64,000 bases of DNA, from assembly GCA_026390435.1 (NCBI GenBank), contig JAPLFY010000103.1:41984-105983 (forward strand), written 5' to 3'. The stretch comes from Pseudomonadota bacterium (GTDB lineage: Bacteria > Bdellovibrionota_B > Oligoflexia > Oligoflexales > CAIYRB01). The translations under genes and the position numbers were made by a program. Below, one piece after another: positions 52,695-61,931 of the stretch. Position 1 is the stretch's first letter; each line of letters opens with the position of its first letter. The notes under the pieces are model-generated. The model made no database searches. It saw only the letters and a list, made by a program, of their open reading frames with translations, and was not told the origin of the DNA.

Positions 52695-53186
52695 TTAATT
52701 GATTCTTCCGGTCGCAGGATCAACAGACGGAGCAAACTCTTTACCGATCGATTCCAAATCTATGACGCTCATAAACGAGCCGTTCATTTTATAGATTCCC
52801 TTAATAAATCTCCTGATTTCTCCGGGAATAGTGTCGGGTGGAGGCTCAAAAAAAGACCGCTCAATCTCCACAACATCACCGATGGAATCCACAACTAGGG
52901 CAACTAAGTTGCCATCCAGCTTGCAGACCACCGACATCTTTTCCTTCTCCAGATTGGTGCTCTTCAGGAAGAGCTCCCGAAGACCAAGTGCAGTGGCAAT
53001 TTGGCCCCTGAGATTCACTAAACCGCGGACAAATCCAGGCGCACGTGGCACCTCAAATACTTTGTGCTTTCCCGTCACTTCCTCGATCTTCAACACATCA
53101 ATGCCAAAGAGGTCGCCATCAATGTAAAACGTGGTAATCTGCTCGACGGCCCTGCTGTTGGCCTGATGCATTTCCGCAGCATTCAT
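52695..53186 (-). CDS. cheW: Chemotaxis coupling protein CheW
   Basis: CheW links receptors to CheA. The 163-residue protein is one CheW domain: FYIDGDLFGIDVLKIEEV, VPRAPGFVRGLVNLRGQIAT, VALVVDSIGDVVEI and FIKGIYKMNGSFMSVIDL. Its ATG overlaps the cheA stop by four bases, so production is coupled to the kinase. Length is normal. Confidence 0.95.
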   Translation of the reverse strand: MNAAEMHQANSRAVEQITTFYIDGDLFGIDVLKIEEVTGKHKVFEVPRAPGFVRGLVNLRGQIATALGLRELFLKSTNLEKEKMSVVCKLDGNLVALVVDSIGDVVEIERSFFEPPPDTIPGEIRRFIKGIYKMNGSFMSVIDLESIGKEFAPSVDPATGRIN

Positions 53187-56100
53187 GCAGCCCTCCTCCC
53201 CTTTTCAAATAGTTCCGAGACGGCATTCAATAAAATGGCTGGCTTTAGTTTCTCGAGATACAGGTCAAAGCCGGCTTTTATTCCATCCTCCATCGACTTC
53301 GTGTCCGCACGCGAGCTTACTGCTAGCATCGGTAGAGTAGAATGCGTTGGGTGCCTTCTAACTGCCTCAGCAAGCTGAAATCCATTTACTCGTGGCATCT
53401 CGATGTCCGACACGATCAGGTCGAAGGTGTATTTAGGGTCATTAAGAAGGTCGATCGCTTCTTTCCCATCATTCGCGCAAACCACCTTGTATCCTGCTTT
53501 TTCCAACAGGGTCTTAACGGCCTTGCGAAAGAACGCGGTATCCTCGGCTAAAAGAATATTGCGAAGATGGGGATGCTTAGGTGGTGCTATCGGCGCTACC
53601 GAATTAGCAACAGCTCTGGCCGGCGCTGGGTCAGGATTCTTAACTGATTCGGGATAGCATTTTTCGATGATATCGAATGGATCGACCACAACGATAAGTT
53701 CAGTCGGAGTATTCAGACTACCAAAAATTCCGTTCTGCGTGCTCACCTTCGCATCAAGGTCCGCTGAAGTTGCCAGAGTGTCGACTATTTCATCGACAAT
53801 GAGACCGAACATTGCTTCTGCTTTTTTGACAACGATCACTGACATAGTCTTAGATTCATCGATCACTGACTTGTATCCGAGCTGCTCGTTAACAGACACC
53901 AAGGGCAGGATCACATCTCGGTACCGAACTACCGGCACTGATCCTGAGTACTCCACAGCACTGCGCTTGAATTCTTCAAGTCGGTGTACAAAGCCGAGTA
54001 CGAATGCATGCTTCGTTGGAGACTGAAGTCTAACTATCAGGTAGTCTTGCATGTCGGCGGACGATTTCGGCTTATCTACGTTAGTTTGAGCACTTTCGTG
54101 ATTTCGTGTTCCTGAGCTGCCTAGTCGAGCTACTTTCGCAATTCCAGGCACGTCTAAAATCAACGCCACAGAACCGTCGCCAAGCACGGTTGCACCTGAA
54201 TAAACCTGAAGTGATTTTATCAGTCTATTTAGTGGCTTAACAACGATGTCGACAGTATCTTGAATCCTGTCAATGATAAGCCCGAAGGATATTTGCTCTG
54301 CATTTAGCACAGCGATGTTCAAGGTGCCGTCGCGGTAATCTGAGGTCGACTCTGGATTCAAAATCTTATTCAAATCAACAAGTGGCAAAATATTGCCCCG
54401 TAGTCGGAAAACAGGTGCTCCGTGTAGCATCTCAATTTTATTGGTAACAGACGACTGCTCGACGCGAACAAGTTCATCAAGACGAACCTGCGGAATAGCA
54501 TATGTTCCTGTACCACTATTGACGATCAGCGCAGGTATAATTGCCAGAGTGAGCGGGATCTTGAATTTCGTAGTTGTGCCGACTCCAGGAACGCTGGCTA
54601 ATTCAACCGTTCCGCCAATGCGCTCGATATTTGTCCTCACAACATCCATACCGACGCCACGGCCGGATACATTGGTAATCTGAGCAGCAGTGGAAAATCC
54701 CGGCTCAAATATCAGATTGAAGACTTGCTTTTCTGCCATTTGAGCAGCATCTGCCTGCGCAACAAGACCTTTCTCAATTGCCTTTTTTAAGATGACGTCC
54801 CGATGTAGGCCTTTACCGTCATCTTGAATCTCAATGATAACCTGCCCGCCCTCGTGGTACGCTTTGATGCTAATATTCCCTGCTTCGGTCTTGCCATTTT
54901 TTCTGCGTAAATCAGGCGTTTCAATGCCGTGATCGCAAGAATTACGAACAATGTGAGTCAGAGGGTCTTTGATCGTCTCAAGCAGCGACTTATCCAGCTC
55001 GGTCTCAGATCCAGACAACGTGAGATTAATATTTTTCCGTAGTTCTTGCGAAAGGTCGCGCACTACGCGGTTAAATTTTCCAAGAATGTTCCCGATGGGC
55101 TGCATCCGAGTTTTCATCATTTCGCCGTGTATTTCACTAGTCACCACATTCAGCCGTTTACTCATGCTGATGAATTCAAGATCCTCAGATTTATTAGAAA
55201 ACTGCAGGACCTGATTCCTCACTAGAACCATCTCACCCATCAGTGTCATCAGATTATCAAGCAAGGCCACATGAACCCGGATTGACGAGGCTCCCTCGGA
55301 TTCTTTTTCTTTTACATTAACGGTGTTCTGGACCTCTTTTAGTACTGGTTGGGAAACCGCTTCATCGACATGTATTTCAGGCTGAATCACTTGTATTTTC
55401 ACCTCGTCGATCACCTCCGGGGCGTCTTTTTTTTCAATCTCAGCCACTTGCGTGAACAAAGGCAAATCCTCGGATGCCCAGGTCAACATCTTCTCAATAC
55501 CCGGAATCAATAAATCCAGAGTTGGATTCATCGCACCACTCCGGGTAAGTGCGACGTATTTTTCAACGAGTTCCAAGCTGCGGAACAGTGCGTTAATCAA
55601 TGCTTTGGATGGTGAGTGAGTGCCATTCCGTACTTTTTCGAGGCTGGATTCCATATAGTGAGCGAGGTCACCCATTTTCTTATACGAAAATAGGTAAGCT
55701 GAGCCTTTGAGAGAATGGATATCTCGGTAAATTTCGTCGACCGACGTCTTCTTGTAATTGCCGGATTCTACAACCTGCAGATTATTTGATATGCGCTCAA
55801 TAATTTCGTCACACTCTGACAAGAACTCTTCAATTGCCTCCCTTGGTAGCTCCGATTTTGGTGCACTCTTCTCCTCAACCTGAACCTTTATCGTAGGGTT
55901 GGCGGATTCTATTGGGTCTTCGGCTAGCGCGATCGGCGCTGGGGGAGATATGTTAAAGTCGAAATCCACCGCGACACCGTCAATCAGAGCCCTAGATGCA
56001 TCAATTCCGCGCAAGAACAAATTGATATGCGGCTTGGGGATTTCCGACCCGTCCTTGAATCCCATCAGAATTTCTTCGAGCCTATGGGTGTGCGACTGGA

Positions 56101-56281
56101 GCTTGAGTAGCTCCATCATTCCGGCCGCGCCCTTTAGGTTATGGAAGCAGCGGAAAAGGGAGTCAAACGCAGTGCGGAAGTCTCCCCCGTTATCCATATA
56201 AAGGAGGTTTTTCTCCGCATTCTCGAGCAGCTCCAGCGCCTCCGCTTTGAACTCCTCCATTTCCTCAGCTGAATAAGTCAT
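53183..56281 (-). CDS. cheA: Hybrid chemotaxis histidine kinase CheA (two HPt, two CheW-like domains, receiver)
   Basis: The 1032-residue kinase has an HPt domain with His47 (CFHNLKGAAGMM), a second HPt with His189 (DIHSLKGSAYLF), a dimerisation and ATPase core (DPLTHIVRNSCDHGIETP near 435, GRGVGMDVV), a CheW-like domain (LRGNILPLVDL), a second CheW-like domain at about 745-880 and a C-terminal receiver with acceptor Asp in IVSDIEMP near 957. Standard CheA is about 650 residues with one HPt and no receiver, so this is a hybrid form. The ATG at 56281 follows GGAGGAGGGG. It opens the operon. Confidence 0.93.
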   Translation of the reverse strand: MTYSAEEMEEFKAEALELLENAEKNLLYMDNGGDFRTAFDSLFRCFHNLKGAAGMMELLKLQSHTHRLEEILMGFKDGSEIPKPHINLFLRGIDASRALIDGVAVDFDFNISPPAPIALAEDPIESANPTIKVQVEEKSAPKSELPREAIEEFLSECDEIIERISNNLQVVESGNYKKTSVDEIYRDIHSLKGSAYLFSYKKMGDLAHYMESSLEKVRNGTHSPSKALINALFRSLELVEKYVALTRSGAMNPTLDLLIPGIEKMLTWASEDLPLFTQVAEIEKKDAPEVIDEVKIQVIQPEIHVDEAVSQPVLKEVQNTVNVKEKESEGASSIRVHVALLDNLMTLMGEMVLVRNQVLQFSNKSEDLEFISMSKRLNVVTSEIHGEMMKTRMQPIGNILGKFNRVVRDLSQELRKNINLTLSGSETELDKSLLETIKDPLTHIVRNSCDHGIETPDLRRKNGKTEAGNISIKAYHEGGQVIIEIQDDGKGLHRDVILKKAIEKGLVAQADAAQMAEKQVFNLIFEPGFSTAAQITNVSGRGVGMDVVRTNIERIGGTVELASVPGVGTTTKFKIPLTLAIIPALIVNSGTGTYAIPQVRLDELVRVEQSSVTNKIEMLHGAPVFRLRGNILPLVDLNKILNPESTSDYRDGTLNIAVLNAEQISFGLIIDRIQDTVDIVVKPLNRLIKSLQVYSGATVLGDGSVALILDVPGIAKVARLGSSGTRNHESAQTNVDKPKSSADMQDYLIVRLQSPTKHAFVLGFVHRLEEFKRSAVEYSGSVPVVRYRDVILPLVSVNEQLGYKSVIDESKTMSVIVVKKAEAMFGLIVDEIVDTLATSADLDAKVSTQNGIFGSLNTPTELIVVVDPFDIIEKCYPESVKNPDPAPARAVANSVAPIAPPKHPHLRNILLAEDTAFFRKAVKTLLEKAGYKVVCANDGKEAIDLLNDPKYTFDLIVSDIEMPRVNGFQLAEAVRRHPTHSTLPMLAVSSRADTKSMEDGIKAGFDLYLEKLKPAILLNAVSELFEKGRRAA

Positions 56282-56771
56282 GCGCCCCTCCTCCATGGGC
56301 CATGCTGTCGGCCGATCGCCGGAATTCTTGAGTGAATTCGCGGGCAGCATCGAGGAGGATTGATTTTATTCAATTATAATGGTTACTTACGACGCCGACT
56401 TCGCGATTGGAAGAATGCTGAGTCCTGGAAGCTTCGGTCCGCGAGAGGCATCGGTGAAGTATTTAGATTTGCGCTTCGTGTGCTTCTCATTACCAGGTAA
56501 CAGAACTTTATTTGGATTCTTTACTGAATGCCGATTAACTGATGTCGCACAAAACCTACGCAAGTGTTGTCGGCTCTTCCGCAAAAATCTTTAGTGGGAA
56601 AAGAAAAGAAAAAAATATGCGCTAGTTCGGCGGATATTTCGGACCGTTGATCGATTTACCGTACTTCCAGAGTGGGAACGTCACTAGGTCACATCACTCG
56701 GCTATGAAAAGGTCGATCATTAAACTAACCATCCAATATGGCGATACCTAAGTACCTACGAGGTTTATGGC
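56282..56771. other. Divergent intergenic region between cheA and tolC-like gene
   Basis: No gene is supported. AATTATAAT at 56372-56380 supplies a -10-like TATAAT on either strand and may serve cheA (about 95 bases upstream of its start), although no good -35 is seen. A GAGGAGG followed by a 46-codon TTG frame at 56360-56500 is noted but not called. The 56580-56770 part shows nothing recognisable. Confidence 0.4.
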
Positions 56772-58196
56772 ATGAACACATTGGCTCTAATGATACTGAC
56801 TATGTCCACCCCACTAGCTCAGGCTAAGACTAACCTGACTGTCGAAGCCTATACCGCTTCCGTGCTTGGCGCGCAGCCTATGCTCGACGCCCAGAGGGAT
56901 CAGGTCAAAGCAGCCGAACTAGACGAAAGAAAGATCGACGTCATGACGTCGACCCAACTGAATACCACGGTCAGCAGTATCAATGACCGAAGACCACCTT
57001 TGTCGCTTGCACCCGGATACTCTTCCCTAACCGGCACTTCCATCAAGACCGACGTATCGAGGCAATTTAATACCGGAACGACCGCTAAAGTAGCCGTCGA
57101 TCTGCAAAGTATTACTTTTAACGCATTCCGCCTTTCGCCTCAGGAAGCTGGCCGAAAGCAAGAGATCAACACATTGCTACCAAGTATCGAAATCAGTCAA
57201 CCGCTTTGGAAAGGTGCCGGTGGACGCTCTATTAAACAGCAGCGCGATAGTCTGTCTCTACAAACTTTGGCTCAGGGCGAAACATTTAAAGTCCGGACCA
57301 AGGAGGCCGTGCTAGATGCCGAGTTAACCTATTTCCGACTTGCGTTTGCGCGGGATCGCGTCGAAATCGCAAAAACTACTCTTGCTACCGCAGAAAAAAT
57401 ACTCGATTTCGTCAAGTCTAAGCAAAGTCAGAACCTCTACGAGAAAGGTGACTTTCTCCAGGCAAAAGCGCTAGTGGAAGTTCGACGCCTGGAACTCCAA
57501 GAATCACTATCCGAACAGCGTTCTGCGTCCCTAGCGTTCAACACTGCGCGCTCTATACTATCTGACGTTGTGAGCGAGGACCTAGCTTCATTACGAAGCT
57601 CTGTTATCGCTGAGGAAACTCCAGGCATCGATATTAATAAACAACCAGAGCTGCATGTTTTGCGCAATCAAGTTGAATTATCCCAAGTGGCGATCTCAAC
57701 TTCAGAAGAAAGTAACCTACCTCAGATCAATGCCTTCGCAAATTATGGTCTGCAGTCGAGGTATGACAACCTGTCACAAACCATGCGCAGCGTGTTGGAT
57801 CCGTACCATCCTGTGCTGACTGTAGGTCTGACCTTACAGATGACTTTAGATCGGGACCTAATCAAGAGCCAAACTGATGCTGCTCGCCTTAGACGCAGAG
57901 CGGCACAGAGTCAGTATGATGACTTAGATCGACGGCTGAAGCGCGCAGCTCAAGATCTGACGGTGCACCGCTCAGAGGCGGTCAATATCTATAAAATGTC
58001 AAAGTCGCTAGAGGAGGTACAGGCGGAAAAGCTGAAAAATGAGCAAAATCAGCACCGCAATGGCCGATCCACTACATACCAGCTGCTGATGTTCTCGCAG
58101 GATTTAGCCCAGGCGGAATTAGGACGAGTAAAGGCCGCCTACTCTGTACATATGATTGACGCCCAACTACGCCAGTTTCGCGGGGAAACGAAATGA
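56772..58196 (+). CDS. TolC-family outer membrane efflux protein
   Basis: A signal peptide (1-18, TPLAQA then KTN) precedes a 455-residue mature part with two long helical OEP repeats, from about 35-245 and 270-470. Characteristic pieces include EISQPLWKGAGGRSI, VLDAELTYFRLAFARDRVEI and KNEQNQHRNGRSTTYQLLMF. TolC-type trimers form the outer-membrane duct of tripartite pumps. GAGG eight bases before the ATG is the ribosome site. The stop shares ATGA with the RND gene, so the two are coupled, but no membrane fusion (adaptor) gene lies in the pair. Confidence 0.85.
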   Translation: MNTLALMILTMSTPLAQAKTNLTVEAYTASVLGAQPMLDAQRDQVKAAELDERKIDVMTSTQLNTTVSSINDRRPPLSLAPGYSSLTGTSIKTDVSRQFNTGTTAKVAVDLQSITFNAFRLSPQEAGRKQEINTLLPSIEISQPLWKGAGGRSIKQQRDSLSLQTLAQGETFKVRTKEAVLDAELTYFRLAFARDRVEIAKTTLATAEKILDFVKSKQSQNLYEKGDFLQAKALVEVRRLELQESLSEQRSASLAFNTARSILSDVVSEDLASLRSSVIAEETPGIDINKQPELHVLRNQVELSQVAISTSEESNLPQINAFANYGLQSRYDNLSQTMRSVLDPYHPVLTVGLTLQMTLDRDLIKSQTDAARLRRRAAQSQYDDLDRRLKRAAQDLTVHRSEAVNIYKMSKSLEEVQAEKLKNEQNQHRNGRSTTYQLLMFSQDLAQAELGRVKAAYSVHMIDAQLRQFRGETK

Positions 58197-61100
58197 ATAT
58201 CGCGGAAATTTCCATCAAGCGCCCAATCTTTGTCGCCTGCCTGATCATTGTGATGGTGGTCGTTGGTTACATCTCGATGACCAAGCTCAGCGTGGAGCTT
58301 TTTCCTGATGTAGCACCTCCGGTGGTAAGCGTGATCACGGCCTATCCCGGCACCGGCCCCAGAGAGATTGAAACACTGGTAACAAAGCCAGTAGAAGACT
58401 CTGTCAGTACGATCGCAGGCGTAAAGCGCGTAACCTCACAGAGTATCGAAGGCGTCAGCCAGGTCGTTGTTGAATTTTTCATGGACCAAGACGTTAAGCA
58501 ATCTGAGCAGCGGGTTCGTGACAAAGTCAGTCAGGCCAAAGTCAAGTTCCCTGAGGGGGCAAAAGAGCCAATTATTCAGGCCTTTGATTTTTCTGAACAG
58601 CCGATACTCACTATCGGCGTCCAGAGCACCATCGGGGCTGCGGCTCTCTTTGACCTAGCAGATCAGACCATCAAACCCCGTCTGCAGCAGATCCGTGACG
58701 TGGGCAACGTGACTATCCTAGGCGGTCGCAAACGCGAGATACAAGTACTTCTTGATCGCGAGAAGCTGAAAGAGAGGGGCTTCTCTGCCCGATATGTAGC
58801 TGGTCGCCTTGCAGATACAGGCGCCAATATTCCCGCGGGGAAAGTCAACGAAGGCACAGAAGAGAGTGTATTTCGTAGTCGGGGTGAGTTTGCCTCGGTA
58901 AAAGAGATTCAAGCCACCGTGCTGAGTCTCTTTGGCAACGACAATCCAACTCGCATTCGCGACGTGGGTAAGGTTGTTGACACCCTCGAAGAAGAGAAAA
59001 ATCGTGTCTACGTAGACGGCAAAAGTGCAATCTTAGTGCAGGTTTTTAAACAGTCCAAGACCAACACAGTTGCCCTGGCCAAGAGAGTCCGCGCCGACCT
59101 CCCCAAGCTGGAAGAAATGCTAAGGGCGACAGATCCATCACTTAACCTAACCCTGATCAGGGACGGCAGTCGGGAGATCAGCCTCAATATCGAGGATGTC
59201 AAAGAGAGCATATTTCTCGGCATCTTGCTTACTATTCTTGTTGTCTTTCTGTTTCTGGGGAATATGCGCTCCACCATTATTACCGGTCTGGCCCTACCGA
59301 ATTCTTTACTTGGCTCGTTTATCCTCATGCAGGTATTTGGTCTAAGCATAAATATCGTGACACTTTTGGGACTCAGCTTAGTAGTTGGTTTGCTAATTGA
59401 TGACGCGATCGTGGTACGCGAGAACATCTTTCGCTATATCGAGGGCGGAATGAAGCCACGTGAGGCCGCCAAAAAAGGTACGACCGAGGTAACTCTCGCA
59501 GTTGTTGCTACCACTCTTGTTGTCATATCAGTATTCGGACCGATCGCTTTGACTAAGGGTCTAGTCGGCAAAATCCTGGCAAATTTCGGATTAACTATCT
59601 GTTTCGCGATGATAATTAGCCTATTTGACGCACTCACGATCGCGCCCATGCTTTCGGCTTACTTCGCGGGAAACATACATGGTGGCAACACAGCGTCAAA
59701 AAAGATCTTTCAATATACGCTGGGTGTTCCCCTCAAGGCCTTCGATAAACTCCAGACAAAGCTGGAGTTGCTTTATGAAAAAACCATACGCGTAGTACTG
59801 CGGTTCCCTGTATCAACCGTCTTACTGACGTTGGGACTTTGCTTTGTCTGCTTTAGTACTGTCGGATCAATTTCCAAGACATTTTTGCCAGCGCAAGATG
59901 CAGGCGAATTCACCGTCGATTTAGAACTACCCCAGGGCACAAACCTCGCGCGATCAAACCAAGTGTCAAAAGACGTTGAATCAGTCATCCGCGGATTCCC
60001 CGAGGTAAATACCGTGTCACTGACGGTCGGCGGTCGTAATGGCGAGCCCAACAAATCAGAATTTTATGTCCGACTTAAATCAGCGAAGGAACGCTCGCGG
60101 GGCCTCAGCGTTATCAAAGAAGATCTCCGAGGCAAACTGGTGCCGTTTGCCTTTGCTAAGCCAAAGGTTCAGGACTTCGACTTCTCAGGGGGCGGCAAAG
60201 GCAGGCCCATCACGCTCAATCTTTTATCTGACGACACCGAGACCCTGAGAGCCTATGCCAACAAGTTGCTGGCTAACTTAAAGCAAGACAAGCGCCTTAA
60301 GGACTTGGACTCCACTGACAGGGAAGGCAAGCGCGAGTTTAGCTTTGAGCTCAAACCAGACCGGGCGCAGATATACGGGATGAACACGGCCTTACTTGGC
60401 CAAGAATTGAGAGCTCAGGTGCAGGGCATTCCCGCAACGGTCTACCGCGAAAGCGGTAAAGAATATGACGTGCGCGTGATGATGGAGGAAGCGGACCGCA
60501 ATGTAAAAGCCGACTTCAATAAGATTAATTTAATGAATCTGAACAACAAACTGATTCGCCTTGCTGATGTAGCGGCAGTCAAAGAGACCCGAGCGCAGGC
60601 GTCTATCGACCGACAAAATCGCAGCAGATATATCCAAATATCCGCCGATCTTGCCCCAGACGCCGGAATTGGTGATGTCGTTGCAGACTTAGAAAAGAAA
60701 CTGAAAAATGGTGAGTTCAAACTACCGCCAGGCGCCAATTACGCCTTCATCGGTGAAAGTGAAAATTTTGCTGAATTAGCAGAATCCATGGTCTTTGTAC
60801 TGATTCTCGCCGTGACCTTTATTTATCTTGTGTTATCGAGTCTATACGAATCATTTATTACACCACTCACGATTATTTTTACTCTTCCACTCGCTTTATG
60901 CGGCGCTTTCGTCGCTCTACTCATCAGCCATCAGTCCATCAACCTGTTCAGCGGCCTCGGGATGCTCATGCTACTGGGTGTGTCGTGCAAAAACTCGATT
61001 TTGCTCGTCGACTTTACCAATCAAAAGCGCGCCGAGGGTATGCCTATAAGAGAGGCCATCCAATTAGCCGGCAAGACAAGGCTGAGGCCTATTTTGATGA

Positions 61101-61351
61101 CATCATTGGCTTTGATTGCAGGCACGATTCCTATCGCGATCGGTCTAAATGAAGCGAGTAGTCAGCGAGTTAGTATGGGCATTGCAATCATCGGCGGTGT
61201 CATAAGTTCTACTGTTTTAAGTTTGATTGTGGTGCCAGCTATCTTGCCATTCTTCTACTGGGTTTCTGGATTAGCGGCTAAATTGATGGAATTGATTGGC
61301 GGCCAATCTAGTAAGGTTGGGCAACTGGAAGAAGTAGGGTCAGAGGAATGA
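58193..61351 (+). CDS. RND family efflux transporter
   Basis: Inner-membrane proton-driven exporter of the AcrB/MdtB class, 1052 residues. It begins with NIAEISIKRPIFVACLIIVM and has the porter-domain start SVELFPDVAPPVVSV, the TM4 proton-relay pair in LVVGLLIDDAIVVRENI, and the second-half TM10 segment ILLVDFTNQKRAEGM. Twelve helices in two repeats are apparent. The substrate cannot be given; the IxxxxRPIF start and the IDDAIVV pair are typical of drug/lipid-type (HAE-1) pumps, without the metal-pump signature. The adaptor is missing from the operon. Confidence 0.93.
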   Translation: MNIAEISIKRPIFVACLIIVMVVVGYISMTKLSVELFPDVAPPVVSVITAYPGTGPREIETLVTKPVEDSVSTIAGVKRVTSQSIEGVSQVVVEFFMDQDVKQSEQRVRDKVSQAKVKFPEGAKEPIIQAFDFSEQPILTIGVQSTIGAAALFDLADQTIKPRLQQIRDVGNVTILGGRKREIQVLLDREKLKERGFSARYVAGRLADTGANIPAGKVNEGTEESVFRSRGEFASVKEIQATVLSLFGNDNPTRIRDVGKVVDTLEEEKNRVYVDGKSAILVQVFKQSKTNTVALAKRVRADLPKLEEMLRATDPSLNLTLIRDGSREISLNIEDVKESIFLGILLTILVVFLFLGNMRSTIITGLALPNSLLGSFILMQVFGLSINIVTLLGLSLVVGLLIDDAIVVRENIFRYIEGGMKPREAAKKGTTEVTLAVVATTLVVISVFGPIALTKGLVGKILANFGLTICFAMIISLFDALTIAPMLSAYFAGNIHGGNTASKKIFQYTLGVPLKAFDKLQTKLELLYEKTIRVVLRFPVSTVLLTLGLCFVCFSTVGSISKTFLPAQDAGEFTVDLELPQGTNLARSNQVSKDVESVIRGFPEVNTVSLTVGGRNGEPNKSEFYVRLKSAKERSRGLSVIKEDLRGKLVPFAFAKPKVQDFDFSGGGKGRPITLNLLSDDTETLRAYANKLLANLKQDKRLKDLDSTDREGKREFSFELKPDRAQIYGMNTALLGQELRAQVQGIPATVYRESGKEYDVRVMMEEADRNVKADFNKINLMNLNNKLIRLADVAAVKETRAQASIDRQNRSRYIQISADLAPDAGIGDVVADLEKKLKNGEFKLPPGANYAFIGESENFAELAESMVFVLILAVTFIYLVLSSLYESFITPLTIIFTLPLALCGAFVALLISHQSINLFSGLGMLMLLGVSCKNSILLVDFTNQKRAEGMPIREAIQLAGKTRLRPILMTSLALIAGTIPIAIGLNEASSQRVSMGIAIIGGVISSTVLSLIVVPAILPFFYWVSGLAAKLMELIGGQSSKVGQLEEVGSEE

Positions 61352-61358
61352 GCTCTAG

Positions 61359-61388
61359 GTCTGGTGGTGAGCAGCCGGACTTTTAATT
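61359..61388 (+). terminator. Likely terminator after the RND gene
   Basis: GTCTGG and CCGGAC pair as a 6-bp stem with one G-U wobble around a 10-base loop, and TTTTAATT follows directly. It lies between the RND stop and arsC, so it probably separates the two transcripts. Confidence 0.4.
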
Positions 61389-61407
61389 GCAAAAAGATAG
61401 CTTTATT

Positions 61408-61890
61408 ATGAACGTCTTATTTTTATGCACAGGTAACTCCTGCCGCTCGATACTTGGCGAGGCTATCTTCAATCAACTAGCGCCCAAAGGCTGGCAAGCG
61501 ATGAGTGCGGGCAGCAATCCCACGGGTGCGATTCATCCACGATCGCTAGCATTGCTTGCCAGCGAGGGAATATCTACAGCCGGCTACTACAGCAAGTCAT
61601 GGGAAAGCCTGCCAGAAGTACCAGATATCGTCATCACGGTTTGTGCCAGCGCAGCTGGGGAAGCATGCCCCAGCTACCTTGGCCAGGTTCTTCGCTGTCA
61701 TTGGGGCGTCGAGGATCCAGCCCATGCGACTGGCACCGATGCTGAGATTGATGCGGCATTCATGAACGCTTACCGCGTCTTGCGCTCTCGAATAGAGGAG
61801 CTCTTTTTGCTGTCATTAGATTCACTTAAACATGACAAAATAGCTTTAAAAGCGGCACTAGACAAAATTGGATATATTGGTGTCTCTTAG
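61408..61890 (+). CDS. arsC: Arsenate reductase ArsC, LMW-phosphatase type
   Basis: This ArsC class reduces arsenate to arsenite using thioredoxin or glutaredoxin. The 160-residue protein has the P-loop CTGNSCRS (Cys7, Arg13) and the redox cysteine pair in VCASAAGEACPS, then RCHWGVEDPAH, matching the class. The ATG at 61408 is chosen; a TTG at 61387 in frame is less likely, and the ribosome site is weak. The arsA-type gene follows 41 bases later, which supports arsenic detoxification. A plain protein phosphatase is excluded by the added cysteine pair. Confidence 0.92.
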   Translation: MNVLFLCTGNSCRSILGEAIFNQLAPKGWQAMSAGSNPTGAIHPRSLALLASEGISTAGYYSKSWESLPEVPDIVITVCASAAGEACPSYLGQVLRCHWGVEDPAHATGTDAEIDAAFMNAYRVLRSRIEELFLLSLDSLKHDKIALKAALDKIGYIGVS

Positions 61891-61931
61891 CGAGTTAAAG
61901 CTCTATTCTTAGTAGAGGAGGCTTGCACATC

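Noticed and set aside
56360..56500. 46-codon frame with TTG start after GAGGAGG
   Set aside because: The site looks like a ribosome site, but the product has no recognisable feature and sits in the cheA/tolC promoter region.
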